Shown here: piece after piece, positions 11,808 to 22,318 of the stretch
Layout: every line of letters begins with the position of its first letter
How positions within the stretch are numbered: position 1 is the stretch's first letter
From: Spiroplasma turonicum
Lineage (GTDB): Bacteria; Bacillota_I; Bacilli_A; Mycoplasmatales; Mycoplasmataceae
DNA length: 64,000 bases
Reading direction: 5' to 3'
NCBI RefSeq assembly: GCF_001262715.1
Contig: NZ_CP012328.1
Span: forward strand, 806,001-870,000
The notes under the pieces: model-generated
The model's database searches: none
Seen by the model: only the letters and a program-made list of their open reading frames with translations
What the model was told of the DNA's origin: nothing
Made by a program: the position numbers and the translations under genes

Positions 11808-13734
11808 TTACTTTATTCTCTAATTCTTCTAATGTAATATAATAATTTTTTTTAAAAGTTTCTTTTTGATCTTTCAACTTTTGTTTATTTTCTGCAAGTA
11901 ATAATTTTCTTTTTGCTTTTTTTAATTTAATTTCTTCTATTTCTTGAATAGTTTTCTTTGTAAATATTTTTTTAAATAAAATAAATAAGGTTTTAAAATT
12001 TTTATATATGTTAATGAAAAAGCTTAATAAAATTATTATGGCATTTTTTCAATAAGCACATCAATTTTTTCAAAATCTTTTTCAATATAAACTCTGACTT
12101 TTAAGAATTTTTTTTATAATTAACTTTGGTTTTCTAAAAAACATTTTAATGTTTAATCTCAATAACATCCTTTTTTTCTTTGTTTCTGATTTTTCTTTTA
12201 AATACAGCTCATATTCTTCTCCTACAATTTTTTTCTTTAAAAATCCTGCGGTTAATGCAGTTACAACAATACCTAAAACTATTGGTAAAATTCAACTTAA
12301 AGGTCACATTGGTCCTCTAATATAACCTAGAAATGCACCTATAGGAGATCCCAGTCCAGCAGCAAACTGAACATTTCACAATGTCACGCCAACAGCTGCT
12401 ACAACACTACCACAAATATTAGCGAAAATAATTCTAATTGGGTCAGAAGCTGCAAACGGTATAGCACCTTCCGTAATTCCTACAATACCGGTTCCAAAAG
12501 CTGCTTTCCCCATAACTCTTTCATTTTTAGTATACTTATTTTTAAATAAAATAGTTGATAATCACATACCCAGTGGTGGTACAGAAATTGCTGCTTGAGT
12601 GGCAGTTCCTGGAACGAAATTAGCATCTCAATATCCCAAACCTTGTGACATTGCATCTGCTAAGGTTTGATAAAAAACAACTGTACCAAAAACTAAAGCT
12701 GTTTTATTAAATGGTCCCCCTAAGTCAAATGCAATCATAATAGAAACTACTATTGCAATTACAATTCCTGTTCCGGTAAATTTTTTTTCTAAATCACTTA
12801 ATCCATCAAACATACTAAGTACTAATGACGCAATAGGAGGTCCAATTAAAAATTTTACTAACGATGCCATAACTACTGTTGCTATAATAGGAATTATCAT
12901 TATTGGAACAATTGGATTTAAAAATTTAGGTCAATGAATACTTTTTAATATTTTCACTAAATAACCAGTTAATAAACCTACAACTATTGCTCCAATAAAC
13001 CCAGCACCCGGTTCAATAACAGATTGTTCAGAAGCTTTTACAGATATTCCTAACATATTATTATCATTAATTATTCATCCAGCAATAAGTGCCGGCGCTA
13101 ACCCTGGTCTATCAGCAATTGAATATGCAACAAATCCAGCAAAAATAGGAATCATTAGTTTAAAACCTAATCCACCAACTTGCATTAAAAAATTAGGAAA
13201 TTCTCTTTGGCCTAAAACCCAATTTTCTCCATAATCACCTATATTGTCAACATATTCGGTCTGAAATGCACATAAATTAGCAACAGCCATTAAAAGACCT
13301 GATGCAATTGTTAATGGCAACATTCAACTTATGCCGGTCATTAAGTGACTTAAAATTCCTTGTTTTTTAGTTTTACCTAGTGTTACAAAACCTTTTTTAG
13401 TCCCTTTTCCACCTTGAATTTCACTGTAGTTAAATGCATCTTTAATTAACTTATCAGGATCTTTTATTGCAGATTTAACATTTGCACTAAAAACTTTTTT
13501 TCCATTAAACCTACTTAAATCAATTTTTACATCTGAAGCAATTATAACTACATCTGCTTCAACTATTTTCTCAGTAGGTATTTCATTTTCAATACCTATT
13601 GTTCCTTGTGTTTCAACATGTATTGAATAACCCAATTCCTCAGCTTTATTTTTTAAACTATCTGCAGCCATATAAGTATGAGCTATACCTGCTGCACAAG
13701 CGGTTATTGCAACAATTTTCTTTTTTTTATCCAT
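11791..13734 (-). CDS. PTS EIIBC, fructose/mannosylglycerate family, with basic C-terminal tail
   Basis: A 647-residue membrane permease. The EIIB domain has the active cysteine in ITACAAGIAHTYMAAD (C13), followed by a polytopic EIIC domain of the fructose family (GISWMLPLTIASG, then FGTGIVGITEGAIPFAASDP). EIIA is a separate protein (8714-9175). After the last membrane segment there is an extra tail of about 130 residues, largely Lys/Glu and aromatic with one further hydrophobic stretch; I know of no function for it. The start follows the lipoprotein stop by a TAATG overlap. It should import and phosphorylate a mannose-containing glycoside for the GH38 enzyme; the exact sugar is inferred. Confidence 0.9.
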
Positions 13735-14459
13735 TATTTATTCATCTCCACATCTATATAAAACAATGTTGGACTTAAGTTAAATTTTACAGACGGTGAA
13801 AAACTAAATAAAAATCTTACAATATAAGAAGTTGATTTCATTTTATCTGAGCCTAATCCTCAAATCATATTAATATCAAGAGCACTATACTTATTTTCAC
13901 CACTTATAGATGAGTTCTTTGGCTTATTTAATGGATCAATATCGTAATTTTCATTATTTATAACAACAGGTATTTTAATATTTCTTTCTTCATACTCTGA
14001 TAATCATAAATTTTTATCAACTGATTTAATATCATTTAACCTTATTGAAAAATAATAACTTTTTAATAATTCTAGTTTTTCTAATGATATATCTAAATCA
14101 TTACTCATATAACTTTGATCAAATTGACCATCTATTAAGTTTAACCCTTTATTAAAGTATCCATCTTTCTCGTTTGAAAGTTTATTACCAAATAAATTTG
14201 TTATATTATCAGACCAAATTCTTGCAGTTTCTGAAGATTGATTTTCAGGATCATAATTTCATGGCAATATAAAATTTTCATCCTTATTAAATAATGGTAT
14301 GTCATCAATATAACCATCAAAAACTTGTGTTTTAGCTATATTAAAAATATGATTAAGCTGTTCAGTGTTCAATGGTGGTTTTTTTCAATCACATGAAGCA
14401 GTCAAAAAACTAATTGAAAACAAGTTAACAGATAATACAAAACTTATAATTTTTTTCAC
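13734..14459 (-). CDS. Lipoprotein of the mannoside PTS operon
   Basis: A 241-residue predicted lipoprotein and the first gene of the operon. The start is GTG at 14459: GGAGG lies 6 bases upstream, while the overlapping ATG at 14461 is in a frame that stops after a few codons. The signal MKKIISFVLSVNLF ends in the lipobox LTASCDW. The mature part has no domain that I recognise; it is rich in Asn, Asp and Trp (several as TGA). Its place at the head of a sugar operon suggests a surface role in capturing or trimming the glycan, but this is a guess. The stop overlaps the PTS start (TAATG). Confidence 0.82.
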
Positions 14460-14503
14460 ATTACACCTCCATATTTATTCTAAATTTTTTTTAAAACTAA
14501 TAA

Positions 14504-14521
14504 CAAAATTTGGAAATTTTG
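14504..14521. promoter_or_regulatory. 18-bp palindrome, candidate RpiR operator
   Basis: CAAAATTT-GG-AAATTTTG is a perfect inverted repeat in the 90-base gap between the divergent operon and regulator starts. It lies just upstream of the plausible -10 of the regulator gene (TATTATTCT at 14525-14533). Position and symmetry fit an operator for the RpiR protein encoded at 14550. Confidence 0.5.
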
Positions 14522-14549
14522 GAATATTATTCTATTAGAGGTGAACAAA

Positions 14550-15398
14550 ATGTTAAATATCCAAATATTAAATGAAAAACAAATTGATTTTTATAACTTT
14601 AGCATAAAAAATATAAAGATATTTGAAAAGTTTTCATTAAAAGAGATAGCTAAAAAATTTGGTTGTGGTATTAGTTTTATATATAAATATTTTGAAATAT
14701 TGGGTATATCAGGAATAAAAGAGTATATTGTTTGTATAAATTTAATAATATCAAAAAAAGAAAATTTAAAAGAATTATTAGTGAATAATAATGGTGGATT
14801 TCTTGATGATGAGTTAAGTTATTATTTTATTGAACAAATGAATCAAGTTGATATAATAAAAAAACAAACAAGAAGTATAAATAATTTTAAAAATTATTTA
14901 AGACAATCAAGAAAAGTTTATGGTATAGCTTTTGGGCATTCAAAACTTGCAATACAAGATTTTCTTGGATTTTATAGTTACATAAATAAGAATTGTGAAT
15001 TTTTAAATTGTGATAGTAAAATTGATTTTAAAAATTATATAGAAAAAAAATCATTAATAATAATATATTCTATTAGATTTGCTAATAAAAAATTATTTAA
15101 AATACTAGATATTTTAAATAAACTTCAAGATGTAAAATTATTACTTGTAACAAGTAATAAATTAATTGATTATAAATATGGACTAAATGAAATAATATAT
15201 ATTGATAATGTTATGAAGAATATTGACAACATTAATATTAATTATTATATAGGACCATTAAATTCATTTATATTATTAAATAACTTTTTAAAAGCTGAAT
15301 TATTTGAAGACAATAAAAGTATTTTAATGAAAAATAAAAGTTTTTTAAAAGAAACAATTGGATGAAAAAACTATAAGGAAATAGAAAATATAAAGTAA
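14550..15398 (+). CDS. RpiR/MurR-family transcriptional regulator
   Basis: A 282-residue regulator. The ATG at 14550 was chosen because AGAGGTG lies at 14537-14543; the in-frame GTG at 14541 overlaps that site. Residues 1-75 form the HTH_6 domain (FSLKEIAKKFGCGISFIYKY). The C-terminal half resembles a diverged SIS domain (VYGIAFGHSKLAIQDF, then SLIIIYSIRF). The TGA at 15363-15365 is Trp, adding ten residues to the stop at 15396. It faces the six-gene mannoside operon and is its likely phosphosugar-responsive regulator. Confidence 0.83.
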
Positions 15399-15458
15399 GA
15401 ATTTTTATTTATTTAATTTAATTACAATAGTAGTTTTTATAATTTAAAATTAAATTTA

Positions 15459-15475
15459 AAAGGCACCCCAAACTA
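15459..15475. repeat. Solitary IS-end-like repeat
   Basis: AAAGGCACCCCAAACTA closely matches the terminal repeat of the adjacent element (AAAGGGTCACCCCAAACTA) with two bases missing. It lies about 90 bases outside that element's left end, in the same orientation. It is probably the remnant end of an earlier copy or a related element. Confidence 0.55.
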
Positions 15476-15547
15476 AAACTATTTAAAATGTTATAAAACA
15501 TCAAAACTTAAAAGTTTTTTATAAAATAAAAAACATATTTTATAAAA

Positions 15548-15569
15548 TAAAGGGTCACCCCAAACTACA
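15548..15569. repeat. Left terminal inverted repeat of the IS3-type element
   Basis: The 22-bp repeat is a perfect inverse of the one at 16872-16893. Confidence 0.9.
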
Positions 15570-15612
15570 CAAAAATTATGTATATAATTTTTATAGGAGG
15601 GTGTCTTTTTTT

Positions 15613-15972
15613 ATGGCTAAAACAAAACTATTTACTGCAGATGAAAAAATGAAAATAGTAAATGAATTTTTATCATCTGACATAAGTGCAAAAAAAATAG
15701 CAGAAAAATATAATATTAAACAACCATGTACTATTTATCAATGACAGAATAGGTATATAACTAGTGGAATCTCTGGTTTATTTGACCAAAAAAGAGGTAG
15801 AAAATCCAATATTGATAAACAAAATAACTTTGAAAACATCAAACAAGAGTTAAATTTTTTAAGAAAAGAGATGCAAAATAAAAATAAGGAAAATAGAGAG
15901 TTAATTAATAAGGTAGAAATTATGGAAAAGTTCACAGCATCTCTGGTAAAGGATTTAAAAAACAAAAAATAA
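15613..15972 (+). CDS. IS3-family transposase OrfA
   Basis: A 119-residue protein with an N-terminal helix-turn-helix (SAKKIAEKYNIKQPCTIYQW) and a Lys/Glu-rich leucine-zipper-like C-terminal half (LRKEMQNKNKENRELINK), as is normal for OrfA. The start ATG follows a GGAGGG site. Near its end the sequence TTTAAAAAACAAAAAAT offers A-rich slippery sites for the -1 frameshift that makes the OrfAB fusion in this family. OrfA itself looks intact. Confidence 0.85.
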
Positions 15973-16870
15973 ACATTGAATTTTATAAAATAATAAGTAA
16001 ATACTTGCAAGAAAATATAAAACTTTCATGACTATTAAATTTATTAAACATTAACTTTAAAACTTATAAAATTGAGTTAATAATGGTTCAAAAGATTATA
16101 AAACAAAAAGAAATACTTCTTATGATCTATTCATAAAGCTAGTATTTAATGATTGTGACTTAAAATATGGTACACACCGTAAATGAGGTCATAAAAAAAT
16201 AGCTTTAAAATTCGGCATTGGTAGAAAAACAGTTTTAAGTTCAATGAAAAGTCAAGGATTTTTTCCTGATAATTGTGAAAAAAGTAGAAAGTGAAAATCT
16301 TATGTTAGTGGCAAAAAAAAACCTGTAAATACTGCCCCAAATTTATTGAAAAATCCAATTAGTGGTAAAATAGAATTTTTTGCTTCAAGACCATTGGAAA
16401 AAATATGTTTAGATATATCAGAATTTAAGCTTAATAACTATAAATTATATATGTTTGCATATATTGATGTTTATTCTAGATTACCTTTAAAAACTTATTT
16501 TTCAAGTAATCAAACTACAAAAGAATTAATAAAATCGCTATATATATTAAAAAATAACTACAATATATGTAATTCAATTATCCATACAGATAGAGGTGCA
16601 CGATTTAGAAGTATTAGTATGATGGACTTTTGTAAAGCAAATAAAATACAACAAAGTATGACGGATGGTTATACTTCATGATAAAACGCAATAGTAGAAA
16701 CTTTTTTTAATTTTATTAAACAAAATTATTTTAAAGGATACAAATTTTTAAACAAAAAAGAATTTCTATCTTGAATGGAAAATTGTATCTGAAATTATTC
16801 AAACAATAGAATAATAGATAAATTAAAAATTACTCCTATAGAAATGTACAAGAGTAATTTGTTAAAATAA
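15969..16870 (+). pseudogene. IS3-family transposase OrfB, broken
   Basis: The -1 frame after OrfA encodes the OrfB start, but ends at a TAA near 16116-16120. Homology resumes in another frame (TSYDLFIKLVFND, HRKWGHKKIALKFGIGRKT), which shows an indel near 16100-16115. The DDE core is recognisable: Asp in CLDISEF, Asp in IIHTDRGARF and Glu in NAIVETFFNFIK. A TAA at 16682-16684 replaces the residue just before NAIVE, where family members have Asp or Tyr. The frame then runs to the natural end TAA at 16868. At least two disabling mutations are therefore present. Confidence 0.87.
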
Positions 16871-16871
16871 T

Positions 16872-16893
16872 TGTAGTTTGGGGTGACCCTTTA
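16872..16893. repeat. Right terminal inverted repeat of the IS3-type element
   Basis: Perfect inverse of 15548-15569. Confidence 0.9.
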
Positions 16894-16987
16894 AAAAAGA
16901 ATATGTTTATAAATCTTAAATTAAGTTATAAAATACTATAAATATTAGATATATTAATTTTTATTAAATGTGAATAATACAATAACA

Positions 16988-18043
16988 TTATTTATTTTCA
17001 CCATTTGGTAAAATAACACTTGCTTCAATTTCTTCTGATTTTTCAAAATTTTTAGGTGGATTTTTTGAATCATTTTTATCTTTAATCAATTCTATTGCTT
17101 TATCAATTGCGGCTTCAACTATTTTTTTAAACTCTTGTTTAACAGTTGCATATATATGGTTTCTAGTGGTTTCAGTTCAAGATGCTACATCAGAAGCAAC
17201 ATCATCTGAACCATCAAAACCAACTATAAATCCTTTTTCTTTTTCATTAAACCATGATTTATATTGTTCATTTGTATCAATTGCTTTTTTCATACCTAAA
17301 GCCATTGGGTCATTACCAGCTCAAATTATATTTGCATTTTTTGCTGAGTCAGAAGAACTTCATTCATTAGTAAGAACATCACCAGCTGCATCTCCAGTAT
17401 TTTCATTCCCTTTTGCAACACTTCCTTGATTGTAGCCTTCTCCTTTATGGTTAACAATTTCAATTCAATCTATGTTGTTTAAAACAAAACCTTTAAATCT
17501 TTTTCTTTCAGCATCATTGTCTTGATTAGACCACATTGCATAAACTTTTACTTTTTTATTTTTATTTGAGCTTGTAGGTTCCTCGCCCATAATTTTTTTA
17601 TAGACTTTTTTAAACATTTCACTGCTTGCATTAGTTTGTTCTGAAACAAAACCAGCAGCACCTCTTTCACCAACGCTCTGTTCATATTCTGTATCAATGT
17701 TTAAAACAGGTATATCTTCATTTAAAGCGGGAACAATTGCTTTATTATTTTTAACGTTTGCAGGGTTTATAATTATAGCCTTATCACCTTTTGTCATTGA
17801 AGCAGAGACATTTTCTTGATCAGTAGCACCACTCACATCTGCTTTTGAATCATAAGTATTTAAATTGTATCCTTTTTCTTTTGCATATTCTTTACCTGAA
17901 TTCATCATATTCTGAAAATATGCATTATTAAAATTTGATATTAAAAGACCTATTGATTCACCATTGTTACCACATGATATAATTGTAGAAGTAGAAGAAG
18001 CAATTATGCTTGCTCCAGCTAATATAGTTAAAAGTTTTTTCAT
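16988..18043 (-). CDS. Sugar ABC transporter substrate-binding lipoprotein (RbsB-like)
   Basis: A 351-residue surface lipoprotein with a lipobox at C24 (TIISCGN) and a ribosome site AAGGAG. The mature part begins SIGLLISNFNNAYFQNM, the typical first strand of the periplasmic-binding-protein-like I sugar family. Further family blocks are AIIINPANVKNNKAIVPAL, PVLNIDTE and IWAGNDPMALGMKKAI. It should capture a monosaccharide outside the cell for the permease and ATPase genes just upstream. It is the last gene of the sialic acid/ABC operon; the ABC genes are 10-13 bases apart. The ligand is unknown, and sialic acid, ribose or galactose-type sugars are all possible. Confidence 0.9.
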
Positions 18044-18053
18044 TATTTTCTCC

Positions 18054-19811
18054 TTATAAAGTTCTAATATTATTAAAAGTTTTTGAAACTCATTTTTTTA
18101 TTTTTTGAGTAATTTTGTACTCAGTATTTGAAAATACTGCAACCATTATAATAAGTCCTTTTAATATATTTTGTACATCACTTGATAATCCTATTAAGTT
18201 TAAAGCGTTTTTTAAAACACTTAATGTGAACCAACCAAGTATTGTTAGAAACACACCTCCCTTTCCGCCAGTTAATAATGTACCACCTAATACAACACAA
18301 GCAATTGCATCAAGTTCTCAAGCATTACCAGCAGATGGACTAGCTGTTTGAATTCTAGCTGCATATATTACAGAACCTATCCCAACACACAAACCACCAA
18401 AAACATAAACTGAAGTTAATATTGTTTTTGCTTTAATACCTGACAATTGTGCGCTTTTATAATTTCCACCAACTGCGTAAACATGTCTTCCATAAACTGT
18501 GCATCTTAAAATAATAAATGATACTAAAGCTAATAAGAACATTATTCAAACTACAATACTTAATCCTAGAAATTTTGTTTGTATTAAATTAGTTAAACTA
18601 ATATTATCAAAAGATCTTGAAGTATTTTCTAAAATATATTGTGCTGAACCCCTTCAAACCATCATAAGAATAAGTGTAATTATAAATGAAGGAAACTTAA
18701 GAATACTTACAAATATTCCTGAAATAAAACCAGATAATCCACAAAATAGTATTACTACTAATAAAGATAACCAAACATTTGCACCACTTAGTATTAATTT
18801 AGCAGCTAGGGCTGTAGCAAATGCTAATGTTGAACCAATTGATAGGTCAATTCCACCAGTCAAAATTATAACAGTTACACCAATAGCCATGCACCCAATA
18901 TCTGCATTTAGATACAAAATATTTTTTCAGTTATTTTCACTAAAAAAACCAGGTTCAATAATACCGACAATTATTGCAAAAAACATTATTATAAACACTA
19001 ATTTAACTGAGCTAATAGAGTTAATCGATTTATTTAAAATTTTTTTTCTATTTGAGAAACTTAAAATAAAATTATTATTAACTTTCATAATATATTTTTT
19101 TACATGTAATGTCTCATTGGACATATTTATCTTTTCTATTTCAATATCTTTATCTTCGTTAAATTTATTTTTTTTATTCTCATAATCCAGTGGCCCTATT
19201 TTATTGTTTTTTAATTTATTTTCTAGCTTAATTATTTTTTTAGAACATTTTGAATATTTAATCATTCTTATTTTTTTTTCTAAACTTTTTTTATCTAGTT
19301 CTATAAGTTCCTTATTATTAGATTCTAATATTTTCAACAATTTATTTACTCTATAATTAAGTTTAATTATTACTTTATCTTGTTTTTCATTAATTCGTTT
19401 AATTTTAATTTTATTTTTATCTTTATTTTTATTAATAAGTTTTTCTCATTTTAATAATTTTTTATTTTTTTTATTTTTTAATAAAAGTATTTTTTTTGAC
19501 TGTTTTTTATAATTACCACTTTTAATTGAAGATGCTAATTTATTATATTCTGTCTCTGTAATTTCTAAATTATCAAATTTATATTTTGCTTCTTCTAAAT
19601 ACTTCTTTTCTAATTCCATTAAAAAATTAATTTTATTATCAATATTTGCAATACACATATCTCTATATGAAGACAGTTGATAAATATAATCTAATTTATT
19701 TTCTATTTTATTACTATAATACTTTTGTATGTAAGTAGTTTCTAAATCAGAACGAACATTTATATAATTTAATAAATAACTATAACTATCTTTCTTTATT
19801 AATTCTTTCAT
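18054..19811 (-). CDS. Sugar ABC permease (RbsC-like) with long N-terminal coiled-coil extension
   Basis: A 585-residue protein read through several TGA tryptophans. Residues from about 268 on form a standard BPD_transp_2 permease (IGCMAIGVTVIILTGGIDLS, GVFLTILGWFTLSVLKN). The conserved coupling segment is YGRHVYAVGGNYKSAQLSG. RbsC proteins are normally about 320 residues; here about 265 extra residues precede the first membrane helix. That region is Lys/Glu/Asn/Leu-rich, has no signal peptide and has heptad-like patterns (KLDYIYQLSSYRDM, KIIKLENKLKNNKIG), so it is probably a cytoplasmic coiled coil. The start ATG at 19811 follows a weak site (AAGAATAATATT), but the frame is open throughout, so the fusion looks real. 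Confidence 0.88.
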
Positions 19812-19824
19812 AATATTATTCTTT

Positions 19825-21345
19825 CTATATTGAAAACTTCATAATTTCTTCTGGATTTACGCTTTTTTGGGTTAAATTAGAAGTTATTCTGCCTTTTTTC
19901 ATTACAATGACTCTATTACATAAACCTATAATTTCAGGTAAATCACTTGAAATAATAATTACACCAATTCCACTGTCTTTTGCCTTGTATATTAAATCAT
20001 AAATCTCGCGTCGACTTCCTACATCTACACCTCTTGAAGGTTCATCAAAAATCATTATTTTAGGTTTTGCTGCAAAAGCTCTTGCTAATAAAACTTTTTG
20101 TTGATTTCCACCGCTCATACTTCCAACAATGTTTTCAGAGCTAGTAGTTTTTATAGACATTTTATTAATAAAACTTTTTGCTAGAACTTTCTCTTTTTTA
20201 TTACTTATGAATCCAAAAGTTGAAATTTTTAATAGCATTGATAATGAGATATTTTTTCTAATTGAATCATATAATAAAAGACCATCATTTTTTCTATCTT
20301 CTGTTACATAATAAATTCCTTTTTTTATAGAACTACTTACACTTCTTAATATTATTTCTTTATTTTTTAGAAAAACTTTTCCAGAGTTTTTAGGTATTAA
20401 ACCTATTATTGATTTGAATAGTTCCGTACGTTGTGAACCAATCAACCCTGAAAATCCCAATATTTCCCCTTCATATAATTCGAAGTTAATATTTTTTACA
20501 AAATTATTTGATAGATTTTCAACTTTAAAAATAATTCTTTCGAAGTTTTTATTGCTTTTACTAGGATATTTTTCTATAATTTCCCTACCTACCATTTTAC
20601 TAATTAATTGATCTTCGTTTAATTCCCCTATTATAAATTCACCTATATAATTTCCATCTCTTATTATGGTTATAAAATCGCAAACTATAGGGATCTCTTC
20701 TAATTTATGAGAAATATAACAAATAGCAACACCATCATTTTTTAAATCCTTTATTGTTTTAAAAAGGGCTTCAACCTCAGTTTTGCTCAAAGAAGATGTT
20801 GGTTCATCAAAAATAATTAATTTACTTCTTCTTAGTATGGATTTTGCAATTTCAACCATCTGTTGTTCTGCAATTGTTAATTTATTCATTACTTCGTTTA
20901 AATCAATATTTAAGTTAAGAGAAGAAAAAACAGACTTAGCAAGTTTTTTTTGTGATTTATAGTCAATCAATCCAAATTTTGATTTTTCATGACCTGCGAA
21001 AAGATTATCAATTACACTCATATCATTGAAACAATTAATTTCTTGATGTATTATTGACACACCCATTTGTTCTGCATCTTTCACACTTTTTAAATTATTT
21101 CTTAATGAACCATTTCAATATAACTCTCCTGATGTTTTTTGAACTACGCCACTAAGAATATTCATTAAAGTTGATTTCCCTGCACCATTTTCACCCAAAA
21201 TACCCATTGCCTTACCTTTAAAAGCTCTAAGGTTGACTCCTTTTAATGCATGAATACTTCCAAAACTTTTATTTATATTTTTTAAAACTAATAATGGATT
21301 ATCAGTAATTTTTTCATTAAAATTATTTTTATTATCTAGAATCAT
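19825..21345 (-). CDS. Sugar ABC transporter ATPase, double cassette (RbsA-like)
   Basis: A 506-residue cytoplasmic ATPase with two nucleotide-binding domains. The first has Walker A GENGAGKST (residues 51-59), the signature-like LTIAEQQMVEIAKS, Walker B LIIFDEPTSSL and the ISHK switch. The second has the degenerate Walker A region GLIGSQRTELFKS usual for this family, the signature SMSGGNQQKVLLARAF and Walker B IMIFDEPSRGVDVG. The ATG at 21345 was chosen because GGGGGAATA precedes it; an ATG 81 bases upstream has no such site. It pairs with the permease at 18054 and the binding protein at 16988. Confidence 0.93.
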
Positions 21346-21442
21346 TATTCCCCCTTTCAAGATAATTATACAATAATTTCCATATTTAATATTATAAATA
21401 GATTTTTTTCTGTTTTTTAAACTCAATAATATAAAATAGCTA

Positions 21443-22318
21443 TTATAATAAATTATTTTTCTGCAACAAATACTTTAAGGAACCAATCATACCAGAATTG
21501 TTTTTTTGTTTTGAGTACTCAATATCTACAGTTTGGTTTAAGTAATTTTTTAATCATTTATTGAAACTTACAATTAATAAATCTAAAACTTTTATATCAC
21601 AATGACTAAAACCACCACCTAAAAATATTTTTTCAGGTTCATACATTAAATAAAATCATTTTAATACTTCGCATAAGTTATTAATATAACTATCAATTAT
21701 GTTTTTGCATTCAAGATTATTACAATATATGTAATAAATATCTTTTGAATTAATTTTTTTTGTATTATCATAAATTTTATTTAATTTTTCAACCAAGTTA
21801 CTAAAAGATAATTTCTTATCTATACATTCACCTTCTAAACTAATATAACCAACTTCACCAACAAAACCTTTAATTCCAGTGTATAAGTTTTTGTTTATAA
21901 CTACTCCGACTCCGACTCCAGTACCTAAAGTAATACATATAAAATTAGATAATATATTATCAGTTTCTGCGAAAGTGGCAGCATTTGCATCATTTAAAAC
22001 AACATATTCAATATTTTTCTTATTTTTTTTAAGGATATCTTTTAAAAAATAATTATAATTGAAATCTTTATAATTAGTAAAGTTATTATTTGAAAAAATA
22101 ATTTTATTATCATTGCTTACAATACCTGCTGTTGAAATTGATAAACCATCAATTATGTTTAAGTATTCTTCTATAATATCTGTTAATTGTATGGATAGCT
22201 CCCTAATATTTGTATTAGTTACAACTTTATTTACTGATAATGGCTTTAAATTAATATCAAATAATCCATATTTAATATTTGTACCACCTATGTCAATAGC
22301 TAAATATTTTTTAATCAT
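21443..22318 (-). CDS. nanK: ROK-family kinase, probable N-acetylmannosamine kinase
   Basis: A 291-residue sugar kinase with the phosphate loop DIGGTNIKYG, the catalytic segment VVLNDANAATFAE and the second phosphate motif LGTGVGVGVVI. The ROK zinc motif is missing. Its place between nanQ and nanA-type genes suggests it phosphorylates N-acetylmannosamine to feed the NanE epimerase. That role is inferred from context, because ROK sequence alone does not fix the sugar. The ATG overlaps the nanQ-like gene by 8 bases (ATGATTAA). Two TGA tryptophans fall near the C-terminus. Confidence 0.85.

Larger units (their letters stand above)
15548..16893 (+). mobile_element. Decayed IS3-family insertion sequence
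   Basis: An element of about 1.35 kb bounded by perfect 22-bp inverted repeats at 15548-15569 and 16872-16893, sharing the core GGGTCACCCCAAACTACA. Inside is an IS3-type orfA, followed by an orfB in the -1 frame with a DDE core. Just inside the left end, AAAAATTAT/ATAATTTTT (15573-15595) can form a hairpin before the ribosome site GGAGGG. OrfB is broken by a frameshift and a nonsense codon, so this copy cannot make transposase. No clear target duplication could be assigned. Confidence 0.88.

Noticed and set aside
17166-17429. Plus-strand open frame within the sugar-binding lipoprotein
   Set aside because: It is antisense to a well-supported coding region, lacks a ribosome site and has no homology that I recognise.
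18499-19185. Long plus-strand frame of 228 residues opposite the permease
   Set aside because: It is antisense to the permease frame, which has clear family motifs; the antisense product has no coherent pattern.
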